NCBI GenBank assembly: GCA_027007465.1
Contig: JALTFF010000002.1
Coordinates: forward strand, 1-14,162
Direction: 5' to 3'
Length of the DNA: 14,162 bases
Source of the DNA: a bacterium
GTDB lineage: Bacteria > Patescibacteriota > Patescibacteriia > Patescibacteriales > JALTFF01
How positions within the stretch are numbered: the first letter of the stretch is position 1; each line of letters starts with the position of its first letter. A model generated the notes under the pieces. The model had not been told where the DNA came from. It ran no database searches and worked only from the letters and a program-made list of their open reading frames with translations. This document shows positions 13,878-14,162 of the stretch, piece by piece. A program made the translations under genes and the position numbers.

Positions 13878-14162
13878 ATGAATTATAAAAAATTAATTAT
13901 CAATACTGACGGTGGTGCAAGAGGTAATCCTGGCCCATCTGGGATTGGGGCTGTATTAAAAACACCTGATGGTAAGATTGTTGCTGAAATTAGCAAGTAT
14001 ATTGGGCAAGGAACAAATAATCAGGCAGAGTATATAGCCTTAATTTTTGCATTAGAAAAGGCAAAGCAGCTAAAAGCAGAAGAATTAGTGGTTTATATGG
14101 ATAGTGAATTAGCTGTAAAGCAATTAAATCAAGAATATAAAGTAAAAAATAAAGATTTAGCT
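13878..14162 (+). CDS. RNase HI-like ribonuclease, N-terminal 95 residues (3' end outside window)
   Basis: RNase HI cleaves the RNA strand of RNA-DNA hybrids. The visible part shows the first three acidic residues of the active site: Asp11 in INTDGGARGNPGPSG (8-22), Glu51 in NNQAEYIAL (47-55), and Asp75 in VYMDSELAVKQL (72-83). The TDGGARGNPG start and short linkers fit the RNase HI-like (RVT_3 or archaeal/Bacillus YpdQ-type) branch rather than E. coli RnhA. The fourth acidic residue would lie beyond the window. The ATG at 13878 is 16 bp after the recJ stop and gives the normal N-terminus. Pairing with recJ suggests a joint role in removing primers or R-loops, which is inference from adjacency. 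Confidence 0.88.
   Translation, partial: MNYKKLIINTDGGARGNPGPSGIGAVLKTPDGKIVAEISKYIGQGTNNQAEYIALIFALEKAKQLKAEELVVYMDSELAVKQLNQEYKVKNKDLA

Noticed and set aside
13864..13881. Five-codon ATG...TGA frame between recJ and the RNase HI-like gene
   Set aside because: Too short to be a supported gene. A leader-peptide role has no other evidence.
1..14162. UGA recoding to glycine as in Gracilibacteria/SR1
   Set aside because: IF-2, LepA, RecJ and Lgt read through at full length with the standard code and with conserved glycines encoded by GGN.

Overview
The window is AT-rich, with compact, closely spaced housekeeping genes, ATG starts, very few Shine-Dalgarno sequences, TAA/TAG stops only, and lysine/isoleucine/asparagine-rich proteins. 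Together with the gene families present (infB-rbfA-DHH phosphoesterase block, a Memo-type lipoprotein, a 31-residue membrane peptide before recJ, a short RNase HI-like protein, large secreted proteins of unknown function), this suggests a chromosome segment of a Candidate Phyla Radiation (Patescibacteria) bacterium. That assignment is inference; no rRNA or other lineage marker is present. There are no tRNAs, transposases, CRISPR arrays or phage replication genes.

Layout. From about 5.9 kb leftward everything is on the minus strand and tightly packed: infB (IF-2), rbfA, an NrnA-like DHH phosphoesterase, lgt, a doubtful 32-codon ORF, an amino acid permease-like transporter, and a Memo-family lipoprotein cut by the window edge. 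Gaps run from a 43-bp overlap to 32 bp, so a single transcript from a good sigma70-like promoter just upstream of infB is likely. It combines translation initiation and ribosome maturation with RNA turnover and envelope lipoprotein synthesis; Lgt would be needed to lipidate the Memo-type lipoprotein encoded two genes further on.

A 325-bp divergent intergenic region (5896-6220) carries back-to-back promoters and, between them, a segment with two nested inverted-repeat domains and locally GC-rich sequence.

Rightward, a YbaK-type aminoacyl-tRNA deacylase with lysine-rich ends is followed 2 bp later by a secreted protein of unknown function (296 aa). After a 318-bp intergenic region with strong hairpins comes a second secreted protein (657 aa) that shares a domain with the first and adds a probable six-bladed NHL beta-propeller and a striking tail with 18 cysteines in 74 residues. 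Then come lepA (EF4), a 31-aa membrane peptide, recJ and the start of an RNase HI-like gene, all co-directional.

Most of the window is ordinary housekeeping. The part most worth a second look is the pair of related secreted proteins (6772-9954): shared domain, shared CxxCxC motif, propeller and cysteine tail. No family name is recognised for the shared domain or the tail.
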